From Streptococcus rubneri (GTDB lineage Bacteria > Bacillota > Bacilli > Lactobacillales > Streptococcaceae), in contig NZ_SRRP01000002.1 in NCBI RefSeq assembly GCF_004785935.1, forward strand, positions 1 through 49,615: 49,615 nt of DNA. Direction: 5' to 3'. Positions 33,359 through 45,458 of the stretch are shown here, piece by piece (the stretch's first letter is position 1; the number at the start of each line of letters is the position of its first letter). Under the pieces are notes generated by a model. That model worked only from the letters and a program-made list of their open reading frames with translations, was not told the origin of the DNA and ran no database searches. A program made the translations under genes and the position numbers.

Positions 33359-34615
33359 TTAATAAGTCAAAACAAAGTATTTTTTCTTACCGCGACGGAT
33401 AACAGTCAGCTCATTCTCTAACTTATCTTCATCTCCTAAGACATAGTCAAGGTCTTGGATACGGTCGCCATTGACGTATATAGCTCCATTTTGAACATCT
33501 TCGCGGGCTTGGCGTTTGGAATTCACCACGCCAGAAGATACGAGCAATTCTACGATATTGTGGTTTTCGTCTGCTTGGACTTGGTAGTTTGGCACCCCAC
33601 GAAGGCCTTGTTTGAGTTCTTTGACAGACAAGTTTTTGATATTTCCTGCAAAGAGTTGCTCCGTAATGTTAAGGGCTTCTTTGTAAGCTTCTTCACCGTG
33701 GACAAGGGTAACCACTTCACGCGCCAAGACTTTTTGAGCCAAGCGTTCATGAGGAGCAGCCTCAAACTGTTTGCGAATCTCTTCGATTTCATCGAGTGAC
33801 AAGAAAGTGAAGATCTTCAAGAAGCGCACAGCGTCGGCGTCCATCACATTCATCCAGAATTGGTACATTTCGTAAGGAGATGTTTTGTCTGCATTGAGCC
33901 AGACGGCATTGCCTTCTGATTTACCGAATTTCTTACCAGTTGCATCTGTGATCAAAGGCACAGTCATAACATGACCAGTTTTATCTGCTTTACGACGCAT
34001 CAACTCAGTACCAGCTGTCATATTTCCCCACTGGTCAGAACCACCGATTTGCAGAGTGACATTGTGCTCTTGGTTGAGGACAAAGAAGTCGTAGCCTTGC
34101 ATGATTTGGTAGGCAAATTCAGTGTAAGAAATCCCTGTTTCAATCCGTTTCTTCACAGACTCTTTGCTCATCATGTAGTTAACGGTGAAGTATTTCCCGA
34201 TATCGCGAAGGAAGTCAATGAAGCTGATGTTGCCAAACCAGTCGTAGTTATTGACCATGACAGCCTTGTTTTCCCCATTTTCAAAATCTAAGAAACGAGA
34301 CAATTGCCCTTGGATAGAAGTGACCCAACCATCTACAGTCTCCTTAGTTTGTAAACTGCGCTCGGCATCTTTGAAAGAAGGGTCTCCAATGAGTCCGGTC
34401 GCACCACCGACAAGCGCATAAGGTTTGTGGCCTGCCAGTTGTAAGCGGCGACTGGTCAAGATTGCAACAAGGTGCCCAAGGTGCAAACTATCAGCAGTTG
34501 GATCGTAGCCAGTATAATACGATACTTGTCCTTCTTCTAGGGCTTTACGCAAAGCATCTTCGTCAGTCGTTTGGAAAATCAAACCACGTTCTTTTAGCTC
34601 ATCAAAAATGTGCAT
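33359..34615 (-). CDS. tyrS: Tyrosyl-tRNA synthetase
   Basis: A 418-residue class I synthetase that charges tRNA-Tyr. The HIGH-like motif is HLGH (45-48) in [13 protein letters not shown], the KMSKS-like motif is KFGKS (about 230-234), and an S4 RNA-binding domain occupies the last 70 residues. Length is normal. It is divergent from pbp1b, the pneumococcal arrangement. An extended -10 (TGG-TAAAAT, minus, 34685-34693) with -35 TTGCTA (34707-34712) gives a leader of about 65 nt, too short for a T-box. Confidence 0.97.
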   Translation of the reverse strand: MHIFDELKERGLIFQTTDEDALRKALEEGQVSYYTGYDPTADSLHLGHLVAILTSRRLQLAGHKPYALVGGATGLIGDPSFKDAERSLQTKETVDGWVTSIQGQLSRFLDFENGENKAVMVNNYDWFGNISFIDFLRDIGKYFTVNYMMSKESVKKRIETGISYTEFAYQIMQGYDFFVLNQEHNVTLQIGGSDQWGNMTAGTELMRRKADKTGHVMTVPLITDATGKKFGKSEGNAVWLNADKTSPYEMYQFWMNVMDADAVRFLKIFTFLSLDEIEEIRKQFEAAPHERLAQKVLAREVVTLVHGEEAYKEALNITEQLFAGNIKNLSVKELKQGLRGVPNYQVQADENHNIVELLVSSGVVNSKRQAREDVQNGAIYVNGDRIQDLDYVLGDEDKLENELTVIRRGKKKYFVLTY

Positions 34616-34630
34616 CGTTCTCTCCTTTTC

Positions 34631-34669
34631 TAAGCTACTGGCCGGATCGATGAAAACAGTCCAGTATCT
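34631..34669 (-). other. Leader hairpin of tyrS
   Basis: TACTGG and CCAGTA arms, minus strand, lie just upstream of the tyrS ribosome binding site. It might modulate translation; no T-box elements are seen. Confidence 0.35.
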
Positions 34670-34762
34670 GTATGGTTTCTCTCTATTTTACCATAATGAC
34701 TTGAAATAGCAATGAAAGGATGAAAAAATTCCGACTGTGTGATGTGTTCTCAACTTTAGGAA

Positions 34763-34792
34763 TTGAAAAGAAAGAGGACCATTTGGTATAAT
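34763..34792 (+). promoter_or_regulatory. Promoter of pbp1b
   Basis: TTGAAA (34763-34768), 18 bases, extended -10 TGG-TATAAT (TATAAT 34787-34792). The start codon follows 22 bases later. Confidence 0.8.
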
Positions 34793-34814
34793 AGGGAGAA
34801 TAAGGAGAAATAGA

Positions 34815-37283
34815 GTGAATCAATTAAAAGAACAGATGATCAAATGGGGGAAGATGCTACAAAACGTCTTCTCTAAAGTAGATCATAAAGTAAAAGAAAA
34901 AACAAAAGATAAGGAAGGGGGAGAAGGATGGTCGCTCGGTGATTTTGTAGCGACGGTTCTCCGGACCATGAAGCTCCTATGGGATGTCTTGTTGGTTTTT
35001 GCCCTAGCTGGTCTCTTGTTTGGAGCAGGGATTGCGATTGGGTATGCGGCTAGCTTGTTTAGTGCCACAGAAACACCGGATCCAAGTCAGTTGGTTCAAC
35101 AAGTACGAAATATTTCGAGCGTTTCAAAGATTTCCTATTCAGATGGGAGCATTATTTCTGATATTGACAGTGATCTGATTCGCATTCCAGTCGAGGCAGA
35201 TGCCATTTCAAACAATGTGAAACAAGCTGTTATTGCAACTGAGGATGAGAATTTTCAGAGCCATAATGGGATTGTTCCTAAGGCGGTGCTCCGGGCGACT
35301 CTAGGCTCTGTCGCTGGAGTAGGCTCCTCTAGTGGGGGGTCGACCTTGACCCAGCAGTTAATCAAGCAACAGGTAGTTGGAGATGCTCCGACCTTCTCTC
35401 GGAAAGCTGCTGAGATTATCGATGCCCTAGCTCTTGAGCGGGTTATGAACAAGGATGAGATTTTAACGACTTATCTAAATGTGTCTCCATTTGGACGAAA
35501 CAATCGCGGACAAAACATTGCCGGGGTAGAGGCGGCAGCTCAAGGGATTTTTGGAGTTTCTGCCAAAGACTTAACCATTCCACAGGCGGCCTTTATTGCT
35601 GGTCTGCCACAGAGCCCAATTGTCTACTCGCCTTATGCCTCTGATGGAAGTCTCAAAACTCCAGAAAATCAAGCTTTAGGATTGGATCGCGCCAAGGATG
35701 TCTTGTACAATATGTATCGAACAGGGGCTATCACTAAGGAAGAGTACGACCAATATAGTCAATATGATTTAAGTAAGGATTTCCTTCCGTCAAATGGCAT
35801 CGAGAAGACGCCACACGACTACTTGTATTTCCAAGCCGTAAGTGAAGCGGAAGAGGCCATGTATGACTATTTAATCAAGAGGGACAATGTTTCGAGTCAT
35901 GACCTAAAAAACAATTCGACCGTTAAATCTTATCAAGAGTTGGCGAAGAAAGAATTGAGAGAAGGAGGCTACACCGTCCAGACTACAATCAACAAAGCCA
36001 TCTACAATGCGATGCAAGCAGCTGTAGCTAATTATGGTGGTCTTTTAGATGATGGGACTGGTTTGGTTGAAGTCGGAAATGTTCTCATGGACAACCGGAC
36101 GGGTGCTATCCTTGGTTTTATAGGGGGTCGAAATTTTGAGGGCAACCAAAACAACCACGCCTTTGATACCGAACGCTCCCCAGGATCTACAATTAAACCG
36201 ATTTTAGCCTACGGAATTGCGATTGACCAAGGGATGATGGGAAGTAATAGTATCCTCTCGAACTATCCAGCTAATTTCTCCAGTGGAGAGCCAATCATGC
36301 ACGTGGATAGTCGAGGGACTGCTATGATGGACCTTCGAGAAGCCCTCAATACTTCTTGGAATATTCCTGCCTACTGGACCTATCGTGCTCTTCGTGAAAA
36401 AGGGGTCGATGTTCCTGGATACATGAAGAAAATGGGTTACGATATTGCAGAATATGGGATTGAAAGCCTTCCGATGGGAGGGGGAATTGAAGTCACTGTA
36501 GCCCAACATACCAATGGCTTCCAGACCTTGGCCAACAACGGAAATTTCCAAAAACGTTATATGATTGAAAAGATCATGGATCGCAATGGGGAAGTGGTCT
36601 ACCAACATGAGAGCAAGGCGACTCGCGTCTACTCAGCAGCAACAGCAACCATTATGCAAGATCTCTTGAGAGGGGTTATCAATTCTGGAGCAACCACCAC
36701 CTTCAAGAGTCGGATCAGTCAAATCAACCCGACCTTAGCCAATGCGGACTGGATTGGGAAGACTGGAACGACCAACGCAAATGGGGACATGTGGCTCATG
36801 TTATCTACTCCAAACCTCACCTTAGGTGGTTGGATCGGACACGACAATAATGCTTCCCTTGCTCCACTAACAGGTTATAATAACAACGCTAATTATATGG
36901 CGAATTTAGCCAATGCCATCTATCAAGCGGATCCAGCAGCTTGGGGAGTCCAAGATCGCTTTACTTTAGATGGAAGCGTCATTTCATCAAGTGTTCTGAA
37001 AGCAACAGGTCAACGCCCTGGTCGTGTCAATGTCAACGGCCGTGAAATTGATTTGACAGGGCAGACCGTGACGAGCTATTGGGCTAAAAACGGGGCCCCT
37101 CAGACTACCTATCGCTTTGCGATTGGCGGTTCTGATAGTGATTATCAAAATGCTTGGGCAAGTCTGATTGGGAATCCTGAAAGTCGCTCGACTTCGAATA
37201 GCTCAAGTGGCAACCGAAATTCAAACAGGAACACTAATTCAAGCACTTCAACTAGTTCCTCATCTGAAAAACAAAACCGATGA
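34815..37283 (+). CDS. pbp1b: Penicillin-binding protein 1B, bifunctional class A PBP
   Basis: An 822-residue cell-wall synthase that polymerises and cross-links peptidoglycan at the outer membrane face. The GTG start follows AAGGAG. The cytoplasmic tail is residues 1-55, and one membrane helix spans about 56-78. The GT51 glycosyltransferase has catalytic Glu143 ([10 protein letters not shown]). The transpeptidase has STIK (Ser458), SWN (in ALNTSWNIP) and KTGT (Lys649). The last 35 residues are an Asn/Ser/Thr-rich tail. Divergent from tyrS and ahead of rpoB, as in the pneumococcus. Confidence 0.95.
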   Translation: MNQLKEQMIKWGKMLQNVFSKVDHKVKEKTKDKEGGEGWSLGDFVATVLRTMKLLWDVLLVFALAGLLFGAGIAIGYAASLFSATETPDPSQLVQQVRNISSVSKISYSDGSIISDIDSDLIRIPVEADAISNNVKQAVIATEDENFQSHNGIVPKAVLRATLGSVAGVGSSSGGSTLTQQLIKQQVVGDAPTFSRKAAEIIDALALERVMNKDEILTTYLNVSPFGRNNRGQNIAGVEAAAQGIFGVSAKDLTIPQAAFIAGLPQSPIVYSPYASDGSLKTPENQALGLDRAKDVLYNMYRTGAITKEEYDQYSQYDLSKDFLPSNGIEKTPHDYLYFQAVSEAEEAMYDYLIKRDNVSSHDLKNNSTVKSYQELAKKELREGGYTVQTTINKAIYNAMQAAVANYGGLLDDGTGLVEVGNVLMDNRTGAILGFIGGRNFEGNQNNHAFDTERSPGSTIKPILAYGIAIDQGMMGSNSILSNYPANFSSGEPIMHVDSRGTAMMDLREALNTSWNIPAYWTYRALREKGVDVPGYMKKMGYDIAEYGIESLPMGGGIEVTVAQHTNGFQTLANNGNFQKRYMIEKIMDRNGEVVYQHESKATRVYSAATATIMQDLLRGVINSGATTTFKSRISQINPTLANADWIGKTGTTNANGDMWLMLSTPNLTLGGWIGHDNNASLAPLTGYNNNANYMANLANAIYQADPAAWGVQDRFTLDGSVISSSVLKATGQRPGRVNVNGREIDLTGQTVTSYWAKNGAPQTTYRFAIGGSDSDYQNAWASLIGNPESRSTSNSSSGNRNSNRNTNSSTSTSSSSEKQNR

Positions 37284-37335
37284 GAAAACAGTTGATACCT
37301 ATACCATAAAATCGTTTTCATGTCTAGAAGAAACC

Positions 37336-37364
37336 TTGTGTTTTTCGCGAAAATACGATATAAT
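37336..37364 (+). promoter_or_regulatory. Promoter upstream of rpoB (or of a small RNA)
   Basis: TTGTGT (37336-37341), 17 bases, TATAAT (37359-37364). The predicted start is near 37371. A terminator follows about 100 bases later. Confidence 0.7.
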
Positions 37365-37370
37365 AAGAAC

Positions 37371-37468
37371 AAGTAATTTGTCGTGTGCTTTATTTGAAAT
37401 ATTGTCCAAATAGAAGCTTACAGCAGTTAAATCAAACTTTATAAAAGTCGATTTAGCTGCTCTTTTTG
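37371..37468 (+). ncRNA. Candidate ~98-nt small RNA or attenuated rpoB leader
   Basis: The span runs from the predicted start of the promoter at 37336-37364 to the end of the terminator at 37422-37468. No open reading frame with a ribosome binding site is inside. It may be an independent small RNA, or the aborted form of the rpoBC transcript. Evidence is positional only. Confidence 0.4.
37422..37468 (+). terminator. Terminator or attenuator upstream of rpoB
   Basis: A 12-bp stem (37422-37433 with 37450-37461, one G.U) and a T-run. It could end pbp1b transcription and also control entry into rpoBC. Confidence 0.85.
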
Positions 37469-37544
37469 TGCCTATTTTTAGAAAAAAAGTAGTTTGTTAC
37501 CAAAACTTAATTTTTCTAAAAATTGTCAAAAAGGATGAATGAGA

Positions 37545-37690
37545 GCGAGGAGAGAATCCTCCGCGTGATGAAATTCACACCAACCTTCGTCAAAACCGTT
37601 GTGAACAGAGACGCATGTCTTCTCTTTCAAGACGGTCTAGAAACCGGGTATTCAGAAAGGGAGCAACCCTAGCTGGTATCCTAGTATAGA
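37545..37690 (+). promoter_or_regulatory. Structured 5' leader of rpoB
   Basis: A GC-richer, non-coding segment with several short stems: GAGGA/TCCTC (37547-37562), GTCTT/AAGAC (37617-37633) and GGGT/ACCC (37646-37669). Weinberg and colleagues described a Firmicutes-rpoB RNA motif in this position; whether this is a member needs a covariance-model search. A weak promoter TTGTTA-17-TAAAAA (37494-37522) lies just upstream. Confidence 0.5.
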
Positions 37691-37706
37691 AAAAGGAGTT
37701 AAAACT

Positions 37707-40700
37707 TTGGCAGGACATGACGTTCAATACGGGAAACATCGGACCCGTCGTAGTTTTTCAAGAATCAAAGAAGTTCTTGATTTACCAAATTTGATTGAAA
37801 TCCAAACGGATTCATTTAAAGATTTTCTGGATCATGGTTTGAAAGAAGTTTTCGAAGATGTATTGCCTATTTCGAACTTCACCGACACAATGGAGTTGGA
37901 ATTTGTCGGCTATGAAATCAGAGAACCAAAGTATACCTTGGAAGAAGCGCGTATCCATGATGCGAGCTACTCTGCCCCAATCTTTGTAACCTTCCGTTTG
38001 GTCAACAAGGAAACAGGCGAAATCAAAACTCAAGAAGTCTTCTTTGGTGATTTCCCAATCATGACCGAGATGGGAACCTTTATCATCAATGGTGGAGAAC
38101 GGATTATCGTATCCCAGCTCGTTCGTTCACCAGGTGTTTACTTCAATGATAAAGTGGACAAAAATGGAAAAGTTGGTTACGGCTCAACAGTCATTCCAAA
38201 CCGTGGAGCTTGGTTAGAGTTAGAAACAGACTCAAAAGATATTGCTTATACACGAATCGACCGTACGCGTAAGATTCCATTTACAACCTTGGTTCGTGCT
38301 CTTGGTTTCTCTGGAGATGATGAGATTTTTGATATCTTTGGGGATAGCGAATTGGTTCGCAATACTGTTGAGAAAGATATTCATAAGAACCCAATGGATT
38401 CACGGACAGATGAAGCCCTCAAAGAAATCTATGAGCGCCTTCGTCCAGGTGAGCCAAAAACAGCTGAAAGTTCACGTAGCCTGTTGGTGGCGCGTTTCTT
38501 TGATCCACGTCGTTATGACTTGGCACCAGTTGGTCGCTACAAGATCAATAAGAAACTCAATATCAAGACACGCTTGTTGAACCAAACAATTGCAGAACCA
38601 CTTGTAGATGCAGAAACAGGCGAAATCCTTGTGGAAGCTGGTACCGTGATGACTCGTGATGTCATCGACAGCATCTCCGAACAATTGGATAATGGTTTGA
38701 ACAAAATCATCTACACTCCAAATGATGCAGCTGTTTTGACAGAGCCAGTAGAATTGCAAAAGTTCAAGGTGGTTGCACCAACAGATCCAGACCGTGTTGT
38801 CACAGTGATTGGCAATGCTAAACCATCTGATAAAGTTCGTACCATCACTCCAGCTGATATCTTGGCTGAAATGAGCTACTTCCTCAACTTAGCTGAAGGC
38901 CTTGGCCGTGTCGATGATATCGACCACCTTGGAAACCGTCGCATTCGTGCCGTTGGGGAATTGCTTGCTAACCAAGTGCGTCTTGGACTCTCTCGTATGG
39001 AACGAAACGTCCGCGAACGCATGTCTGTTCAAGATAACGAAGTATTAACACCTCAACAAATCATTAATATTCGTCCAGTAACTGCGGCAATTAAAGAATT
39101 CTTTGGTTCTTCTCAATTGTCTCAATTCATGGACCAACACAACCCACTTTCTGAGTTGTCCCACAAACGTCGTCTATCTGCCTTAGGGCCTGGTGGTTTG
39201 ACACGTGACCGCGCTGGATACGAGGTTCGTGACGTGCACTACACCCACTATGGTCGTATGTGTCCGATTGAAACGCCTGAAGGACCAAACATCGGTTTGA
39301 TTAACAACTTGTCATCTTATGGGCACTTGAACAAATATGGTTTCATCCAAACACCATATCGTAAAGTAGACCGTGAAAAAGGTGTGGTGACCAACGAAAT
39401 CGTTTGGTTGACAGCTGATGAAGAAGATGAGTACATTGTGGCTCAGGCCAACTCTAAGTTGAACGAAGCGGGTGGCTTTGCAGAGCCAATCGTTATGGGA
39501 CGTCATCGTGGTAACAACCAAGAATTCCCATCTGATCAAGTCGACTACATGGACGTGTCTCCAAAACAGGTAGTTGCCGTTGCGACAGCATGTATTCCTT
39601 TCTTGGAAAACGATGACTCCAACCGTGCCCTCATGGGTGCCAACATGCAACGTCAGGCTGTGCCATTGATCGATCCAAAAGCGCCTTACGTGGGTACTGG
39701 TATGGAATACCAAGCAGCCCATGACTCAGGAGCTGCAGTCATTGCCCAACATGGTGGTAAAGTTGCTTATGCGGATGCAGACAAGGTAGAGGTTCGTCGG
39801 GAAGATGGATCCCTTGATGTTTATCACATTCAAAAATTCCGTCGTTCAAACTCAGGTACGGCTTACAACCAACGTACCCTTGTCAAAGTTGGCGATGTTG
39901 TTGAAAAAGGCGACTTTATCGCAGACGGTCCATCTATGGAAAAAGGGGAGATGGCCCTTGGTCAAAACCCAATCGTTGCCTACATGACATGGGAAGGTTA
40001 CAACTTCGAGGATGCCGTTATCATGAGCGAACGCTTGGTGAAAGAGGATGTCTATACATCTGTTCACTTGGAAGAATTCGAATCAGAAACGCGTGATACT
40101 AAGTTAGGCCCTGAAGAAATCACTCGTGAAATTCCAAACGTTGGGGAAGATGCCCTCAGAAATCTTGATGAAATGGGAATTATCCGTATTGGTGCGGAAG
40201 TGAAAGAAGGCGATATCTTAGTTGGTAAGGTGACACCGAAGGGTGAAAAAGACCTTTCTGCTGAAGAACGTCTCCTCCACGCTATCTTTGGTGATAAATC
40301 TCGTGAAGTGCGGGATACTTCTCTTCGTGTACCTCACGGTGGAGATGGAGTCGTTCGCGATGTCAAGATCTTTACGCGTGCAAACGGAGATGAATTGCAA
40401 TCGGGTGTCAACATGTTGGTTCGTGTGTACATCGCACAAAAACGTAAGATCCGCGTCGGAGATAAAATGGCCGGTCGTCACGGAAACAAAGGGGTTGTAT
40501 CCCGTATAGTTCCTGTTGAAGACATGCCATATCTTCCAGATGGTACACCGGTTGATATCATGTTGAACCCACTTGGGGTGCCATCACGTATGAATATCGG
40601 TCAGGTTATGGAACTTCACCTTGGTATGGCAGCTCGTAACTTGGGCATCCACATTGCAACACCAGTCTTTGACGGAGCAAGCTCAGAAGACCTCTGGGAT

Positions 40701-41279
40701 ACTGTTCGTGAAGCAGGTATGGATAGCGATGCCAAGACCATTCTTTACGATGGACGGACTGGTGAGCCATTTGACAATCGTGTTTCTGTCGGTGTCATGT
40801 ACATGATTAAGCTTCACCACATGGTTGATGATAAACTCCATGCTCGTTCTGTCGGACCATACTCAATGGTTACCCAACAACCACTCGGAGGGAAAGCTCA
40901 GTTTGGTGGACAACGTTTCGGGGAAATGGAAGTTTGGGCCCTTGAGGCTTATGGTGCGTCTAATGTCCTTCAAGAAATCTTGACCTACAAGTCAGATGAT
41001 GTCAATGGACGTTTGAAAGCTTATGAAGCGATTACCAAAGGAAAACCAATTCCAAAACCAGGTGTGCCAGAGTCCTTCCGCGTTCTTGTCAAAGAATTGC
41101 AATCACTTGGATTGGATATGCGTGTCCTAGATGAAGATGACAAAGAAGTCGAACTTCGTGACCTTGATGAAGGGGAAGATGACGATGTCATTCACGTAGA
41201 CGATCTTGAGAAAGCACGTGAAAAAGCTGCCAAGGAAGCAAGAGCGGCCTTTGAAGCTGAAGGAAAAGAAAATAAATAA
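37707..41279 (+). CDS. rpoB: RNA polymerase beta subunit
   Basis: A 1190-residue catalytic subunit of RNA polymerase. TTG is the start, behind AAGGAG, and gives the streptococcal N-terminus [20 protein letters not shown]. The rifampicin region reads [31 protein letters not shown]: Gln, Asp, His and Ser at the common resistance positions are wild type. The C-terminus has an acidic tail ([13 protein letters not shown]). It is followed by rpoC after 130 bases. Confidence 0.98.
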   Translation: MAGHDVQYGKHRTRRSFSRIKEVLDLPNLIEIQTDSFKDFLDHGLKEVFEDVLPISNFTDTMELEFVGYEIREPKYTLEEARIHDASYSAPIFVTFRLVNKETGEIKTQEVFFGDFPIMTEMGTFIINGGERIIVSQLVRSPGVYFNDKVDKNGKVGYGSTVIPNRGAWLELETDSKDIAYTRIDRTRKIPFTTLVRALGFSGDDEIFDIFGDSELVRNTVEKDIHKNPMDSRTDEALKEIYERLRPGEPKTAESSRSLLVARFFDPRRYDLAPVGRYKINKKLNIKTRLLNQTIAEPLVDAETGEILVEAGTVMTRDVIDSISEQLDNGLNKIIYTPNDAAVLTEPVELQKFKVVAPTDPDRVVTVIGNAKPSDKVRTITPADILAEMSYFLNLAEGLGRVDDIDHLGNRRIRAVGELLANQVRLGLSRMERNVRERMSVQDNEVLTPQQIINIRPVTAAIKEFFGSSQLSQFMDQHNPLSELSHKRRLSALGPGGLTRDRAGYEVRDVHYTHYGRMCPIETPEGPNIGLINNLSSYGHLNKYGFIQTPYRKVDREKGVVTNEIVWLTADEEDEYIVAQANSKLNEAGGFAEPIVMGRHRGNNQEFPSDQVDYMDVSPKQVVAVATACIPFLENDDSNRALMGANMQRQAVPLIDPKAPYVGTGMEYQAAHDSGAAVIAQHGGKVAYADADKVEVRREDGSLDVYHIQKFRRSNSGTAYNQRTLVKVGDVVEKGDFIADGPSMEKGEMALGQNPIVAYMTWEGYNFEDAVIMSERLVKEDVYTSVHLEEFESETRDTKLGPEEITREIPNVGEDALRNLDEMGIIRIGAEVKEGDILVGKVTPKGEKDLSAEERLLHAIFGDKSREVRDTSLRVPHGGDGVVRDVKIFTRANGDELQSGVNMLVRVYIAQKRKIRVGDKMAGRHGNKGVVSRIVPVEDMPYLPDGTPVDIMLNPLGVPSRMNIGQVMELHLGMAARNLGIHIATPVFDGASSEDLWDTVREAGMDSDAKTILYDGRTGEPFDNRVSVGVMYMIKLHHMVDDKLHARSVGPYSMVTQQPLGGKAQFGGQRFGEMEVWALEAYGASNVLQEILTYKSDDVNGRLKAYEAITKGKPIPKPGVPESFRVLVKELQSLGLDMRVLDEDDKEVELRDLDEGEDDDVIHVDDLEKAREKAAKEARAAFEAEGKENK

Positions 41280-41284
41280 CATGG

Positions 41285-41376
41285 GTATTTTTAGGGAAGA
41301 GTGCGAGGCCTGTCTCTCTTAAAAAGAAAGAAGGGGGTCAGATCTTGTAATCGACTCCAATAGCCTCTAAAAATAC
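41285..41376 (+). other. Long-range stem in the rpoB-rpoC spacer
   Basis: GTATTTTTAG (41285-41294) pairs perfectly with CTAAAAATAC (41367-41376). Inside are weaker pairings such as GGGGTC with GACTCC. No T-tract, so it is not a terminator. It may be an RNase III processing site of the rpoBC mRNA. Confidence 0.5.
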
Positions 41377-41409
41377 ATTCAAAAATGAAACAAGGAAAGG
41401 TAAGAAATA

Positions 41410-44400
41410 GTGGTTGATGTAAATCGTTTTAAAAGTATGCAAATCACCCTAGCTTCTCCAAGCAAGGTCCGCTCATGGTCTTATGGAGAGGTCAAGAAAC
41501 CTGAAACAATCAACTACCGTACATTGAAACCAGAACGTGAAGGTCTCTTTGATGAAGTCATCTTTGGACCTACAAAAGACTGGGAATGTGCGTGTGGAAA
41601 ATACAAACGAATCCGTTACAAAGGGATTGTTTGTGACCGCTGTGGTGTAGAAGTAACACGTGCAAAAGTTCGTCGTGAACGCATGGGTCACATCGAGTTG
41701 AAAGCACCTGTATCACATATCTGGTACTTCAAGGGAATCCCTTCTCGTATGGGATTGACCTTGGATATGAGCCCTCGTGCCCTCGAAGAAGTCATCTATT
41801 TCGCGGCTTACGTGGTGATCGATCCAAAAGATACACCGCTTGAGCACAAATCTATCATGACAGAACGCGAATACCGTGAACGCTTGCGTGAATACGGACC
41901 AGGTTCCTTTATTGCCAAGATGGGAGCGGAAGCGATTCAGGATCTCTTGAAACAAGTTAATCTAGAATCTGAGATTGCCCTTCTGAAAGAAGAGTTGAAG
42001 ACAGCAACAGGCCAAAAACGTGTCAAAGCTGTTCGTCGTCTAGATGTCTTGGATGCCTTCTACAAATCTGGCAACAAGCCTGAATGGATGATTCTCAACA
42101 TCCTTCCCGTTATTCCACCAGATTTACGTCCAATGGTCCAATTAGATGGTGGTCGTTTTGCGGCTTCTGACTTGAACGACCTTTATCGTCGTGTAATCAA
42201 CCGGAACAACCGTTTGGCTCGTCTCTTGGAATTGAATGCACCAGGGATCATCGTGCAAAATGAGAAGCGGATGCTTCAAGAAGCGGTTGACGCTTTGATT
42301 GACAATGGTCGTCGTGGTCGTCCAATTACAGGACCAGGTAGCCGCCCACTTAAATCGTTGAGCCACATGCTCAAAGGGAAACAAGGACGCTTCCGTCAAA
42401 ACTTGCTCGGTAAACGGGTGGACTTCTCAGGACGTTCCGTTATCGCCGTTGGTCCAACTCTTAAAATGTACCAATGTGGTGTGCCACGTGAAATGGCCAT
42501 CGAGCTCTTTAAACCATTTGTCATGCGTGAAATCGTTGCGCGTGATATTGTACAAAACGTTAAAGCCGCTAAACGCTTGGTCGAACGTGGAGATGAACGT
42601 ATTTGGGATATCCTAGAAGAAGTGATCAAAGAACACCCAGTTCTCTTGAACCGCGCACCGACCCTTCACCGTTTGGGGATCCAAGCCTTCGAGCCAGTCT
42701 TGATTGATGGGAAAGCTCTTCGCTTGCACCCACTTGTCTGTGAAGCCTACAATGCCGACTTTGACGGGGACCAAATGGCCATCCACGTACCGCTTTCAGA
42801 AGAAGCTCAAGCAGAAGCACGTATCTTGATGTTGGCTGCTGAGCACATCTTGAACCCGAAAGATGGGAAACCAGTTGTTACTCCATCTCAGGACATGGTT
42901 TTGGGGAACTACTACTTGACCATGGAAGAAGCTGGTCGTGAAGGAGAAGGAATGGTCTTCAAAGACCGTAACGAAGCAGTGATGGCCCTTCGCAATGGTT
43001 ATGTTCACTTGCACAGTCGCGTCGGTATTGCGACTGATAGTTTGGATAAACCGTGGACAGAAGATCAAAAACACAAAATTCTTTTGACTACTGTCGGTAA
43101 GATTCTCTTCAACGATATCATGCCAGCAGAACTTCCGTATCTTCAAGAGCCAAATAATGCTAACTTGACAGAAGGAGTTCCAGCTAAATACTTCTTGGAA
43201 TCTGGTCAAGATGTCAAAGAAGCAATTGAGAAATTGGAATTAAACGTTCCGTTCAAGAAGAAAAATCTTGGAAATATCATCGCAGAAATCTTCAAACGCT
43301 TCCGTACAACAGAAACATCTGCTTTCTTGGACCGTTTGAAAGACTTAGGTTACCACCACTCAACCCTTGCTGGTTTGACAGTGGGGATTGCCGATATTCC
43401 AGTTGTTGAAGATAAAGCTGAAATCATTGAAGAATCTCACAAACGTGTAGAACAAATCACGAAACAGTTCCGTCGCGGGATGATTACAGATGATGAGCGC
43501 TACAATGCCGTTACAGCCGAATGGCGTGCAGCCCGTGAGAAACTGGAAAAACGCTTGGTAGATAACCAAGATCCGAAGAACCCAATCGTTATGATGATGG
43601 ACTCTGGAGCCCGTGGGAACATCTCCAACTTCTCACAGCTTGCCGGTATGCGTGGTCTGATGGCTGCTCCAAACGGACGGATTATGGAATTGCCAATCCT
43701 GTCAAACTTCCGCGAAGGTTTGTCAGTACTCGAAATGTTCTTCTCTACTCACGGTGCTCGTAAAGGGATGACCGATACGGCCCTTAAGACAGCCGACTCA
43801 GGATACTTGACACGTCGTTTGGTTGACGTTGCCCAAGACGTTATTATCCGTGAGGATGACTGTGGAACTGACCGTGGACTTGTGATCCGTGCCATTACTG
43901 ATGGCAAGGAAATGATCGAGCCCCTCGAAGAACGTTTGACAGGTCGTTATACCAAGAAATCGGTTAAACATCCTGAAACAGGTGCAGTCATCGTTGGTCC
44001 AGATACTTTGATTTCAGAAGACCTAGCACGTGAAATTGTCAATGCTGATGTTGAAGAAGTCACTATCCGCTCTGTCTTTACATGTAACACCCGTCATGGT
44101 GTCTGCCGTCACTGTTACGGTATCAACTTGGCGACTGGTGATGCGGTTGAAGTTGGTGAAGCAGTCGGAACCATCGCTGCCCAATCTATCGGGGAACCTG
44201 GTACACAGTTGACCATGCGTACCTTCCACACGGGTGGGGTTGCCTCAAATACCGATATCACGCAAGGTCTTCCTCGTGTCCAAGAAATCTTTGAAGCCCG
44301 CAATCCAAAAGGGGAAGCGGTCATCACTGAGGTCAAAGGGGAAGTCACAGCCATTGAAGAAGATGCTTCTACACGGACCAAGAAAGTCTTTGTTCGTGGT

Positions 44401-45066
44401 GCGACAGGTGAGGGAGAATACGTTGTCCCTTATACAGCCCGCATGAAAGTCGAAGTGGGAGATCAAGTATCTCGTGGTGCGGCATTGACAGAAGGGTCTA
44501 TCCAACCAAAACGTCTCCTTGCCGTTCGTGATGTCTTGTCTGTTGAAACTTACCTCCTTGCGGAAGTACAAAAAGTATACCGTAGCCAAGGGGTGGAAAT
44601 CGGTGACAAACACATCGAGGTAATGGTGCGTCAAATGATCCGTAAGGTTCGTGTTATGGATCCAGGAGATACAGACCTTCTCATGGGTACTCTCATGGAT
44701 ATCACAGACTTTACAGATGCCAACCGTGATGTGGTTATTTCTGGTGGGGTTCCAGCGACGGCTCGTCCAGTCCTTATGGGAATCACCAAGGCTTCTCTTG
44801 AAACCAATAGTTTCTTGTCAGCAGCTTCCTTCCAGGAAACAACTCGTGTCCTCACTGACGCAGCCATTCGTGGTAAGAAAGACCATCTCCTTGGACTTAA
44901 GGAAAATGTTATCATTGGTAAGATTATTCCTGCTGGTACAGGTATGGCTCGTTACCGCAACTTGGAACCACAGGCAGTCAATGAAGTCGAAATTATCGAA
45001 GAAGTTCCAGTTACAGAAGAAGCAACAGAGGTCGTCGAAACAACTGCTGTAGTGGAAGAAAATTAA
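41410..45066 (+). CDS. rpoC: RNA polymerase beta' subunit
   Basis: A 1218-residue catalytic subunit. GTG is the start ([22 protein letters not shown], as in pneumococcus). Seen: zinc-finger cysteines [19 protein letters not shown] (about 60-78), the absolutely conserved NADFDGDQ with the three Mg-binding aspartates (about 446-453), the second zinc site with [11 protein letters not shown], and the trigger loop ([10 protein letters not shown]). The C-terminal tail is acidic and variable. It ends at a terminator. Confidence 0.98.
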   Translation: MVDVNRFKSMQITLASPSKVRSWSYGEVKKPETINYRTLKPEREGLFDEVIFGPTKDWECACGKYKRIRYKGIVCDRCGVEVTRAKVRRERMGHIELKAPVSHIWYFKGIPSRMGLTLDMSPRALEEVIYFAAYVVIDPKDTPLEHKSIMTEREYRERLREYGPGSFIAKMGAEAIQDLLKQVNLESEIALLKEELKTATGQKRVKAVRRLDVLDAFYKSGNKPEWMILNILPVIPPDLRPMVQLDGGRFAASDLNDLYRRVINRNNRLARLLELNAPGIIVQNEKRMLQEAVDALIDNGRRGRPITGPGSRPLKSLSHMLKGKQGRFRQNLLGKRVDFSGRSVIAVGPTLKMYQCGVPREMAIELFKPFVMREIVARDIVQNVKAAKRLVERGDERIWDILEEVIKEHPVLLNRAPTLHRLGIQAFEPVLIDGKALRLHPLVCEAYNADFDGDQMAIHVPLSEEAQAEARILMLAAEHILNPKDGKPVVTPSQDMVLGNYYLTMEEAGREGEGMVFKDRNEAVMALRNGYVHLHSRVGIATDSLDKPWTEDQKHKILLTTVGKILFNDIMPAELPYLQEPNNANLTEGVPAKYFLESGQDVKEAIEKLELNVPFKKKNLGNIIAEIFKRFRTTETSAFLDRLKDLGYHHSTLAGLTVGIADIPVVEDKAEIIEESHKRVEQITKQFRRGMITDDERYNAVTAEWRAAREKLEKRLVDNQDPKNPIVMMMDSGARGNISNFSQLAGMRGLMAAPNGRIMELPILSNFREGLSVLEMFFSTHGARKGMTDTALKTADSGYLTRRLVDVAQDVIIREDDCGTDRGLVIRAITDGKEMIEPLEERLTGRYTKKSVKHPETGAVIVGPDTLISEDLAREIVNADVEEVTIRSVFTCNTRHGVCRHCYGINLATGDAVEVGEAVGTIAAQSIGEPGTQLTMRTFHTGGVASNTDITQGLPRVQEIFEARNPKGEAVITEVKGEVTAIEEDASTRTKKVFVRGATGEGEYVVPYTARMKVEVGDQVSRGAALTEGSIQPKRLLAVRDVLSVETYLLAEVQKVYRSQGVEIGDKHIEVMVRQMIRKVRVMDPGDTDLLMGTLMDITDFTDANRDVVISGGVPATARPVLMGITKASLETNSFLSAASFQETTRVLTDAAIRGKKDHLLGLKENVIIGKIIPAGTGMARYRNLEPQAVNEVEIIEEVPVTEEATEVVETTAVVEEN

Positions 45067-45070
45067 TCCT

Positions 45071-45109
45071 AAAAGAGGTTTTACTGATCTTCAGTAAGGC
45101 TTCTTTTTT
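45071..45109 (+). terminator. Terminator of rpoBC
   Basis: A hairpin AAGAGG..TTACTGA/TCAGTAA..CTTCTT with T6. Confidence 0.88.
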
Positions 45110-45458
45110 ATGCTTAAAAATGAATAAAGAGGTCTATAATCTCTCAATAAACACCCTTTTATAGTATGCGAAAAAATGAATATAATGTGAATATTTAGGA
45201 AGTATTTTGACTAGTCTATGGGCACTTAAAATCCTTTGATTGTAGAAATAAATTGGTAAAAAAACCAATTAGGACAAGGGTTTTTTCACTGATAACCTCT
45301 TGAATATTACACGAAAATTACAGAGTATTAAAATTCGATTAAATGCATTACGAAGCTATCAAGTTAGTTTGACATTTGAAGCTAATGGAGGTAGAATGAG
45401 GAAGATATACAAAAAAAGTAGAAATTGTTGAAACTACTATAATATAAAGGGTGATAAG
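45110..45458 (+). other. Gene-free AT-rich region before the polysaccharide operon
   Basis: No gene was found. It holds isolated TATAAT boxes (45135, 45181, 45438) without good -35 partners, a perfect palindrome AATTGGT/ACCAATT (45251-45257 and 45264-45270) that could be an operator, and the operon promoter at 45369-45397. Confidence 0.6.
45369..45397 (+). promoter_or_regulatory. Promoter of the polysaccharide operon
   Basis: A consensus -35 TTGACA (45369-45374), 17 bases, -10 TAGAAT (45392-45397). The start is predicted near 45404, with a leader of about 55 nt to the epimerase. A second TATAAT at 45438-45443 lacks a -35. Confidence 0.8.

Larger units (their letters stand above)
37284..37706 (+). 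other. Gene-free region ahead of rpoB: promoter-terminator unit and leader
   Basis: No gene is present. In order it holds a good promoter (37336-37364), a terminator (37422-37468), a 12-bp inverted repeat TTTTTAGAAAAA/TTTTTCTAAAAA (37475-37522), and a GC-richer structured leader (about 37545-37690) ending at the rpoB ribosome binding site. Confidence 0.75.

Noticed and set aside
34616-34714. T-box riboswitch before tyrS
   Set aside because: The leader from the predicted promoter is about 65-70 nt and lacks a specifier loop and antiterminator.
45396-45431. 11-residue leader peptide with GGAGG upstream of the epimerase gene
   Set aside because: Its ribosome binding site and start codon overlap the TTGACA-17-TAGAAT promoter, so they would not be in the transcript.
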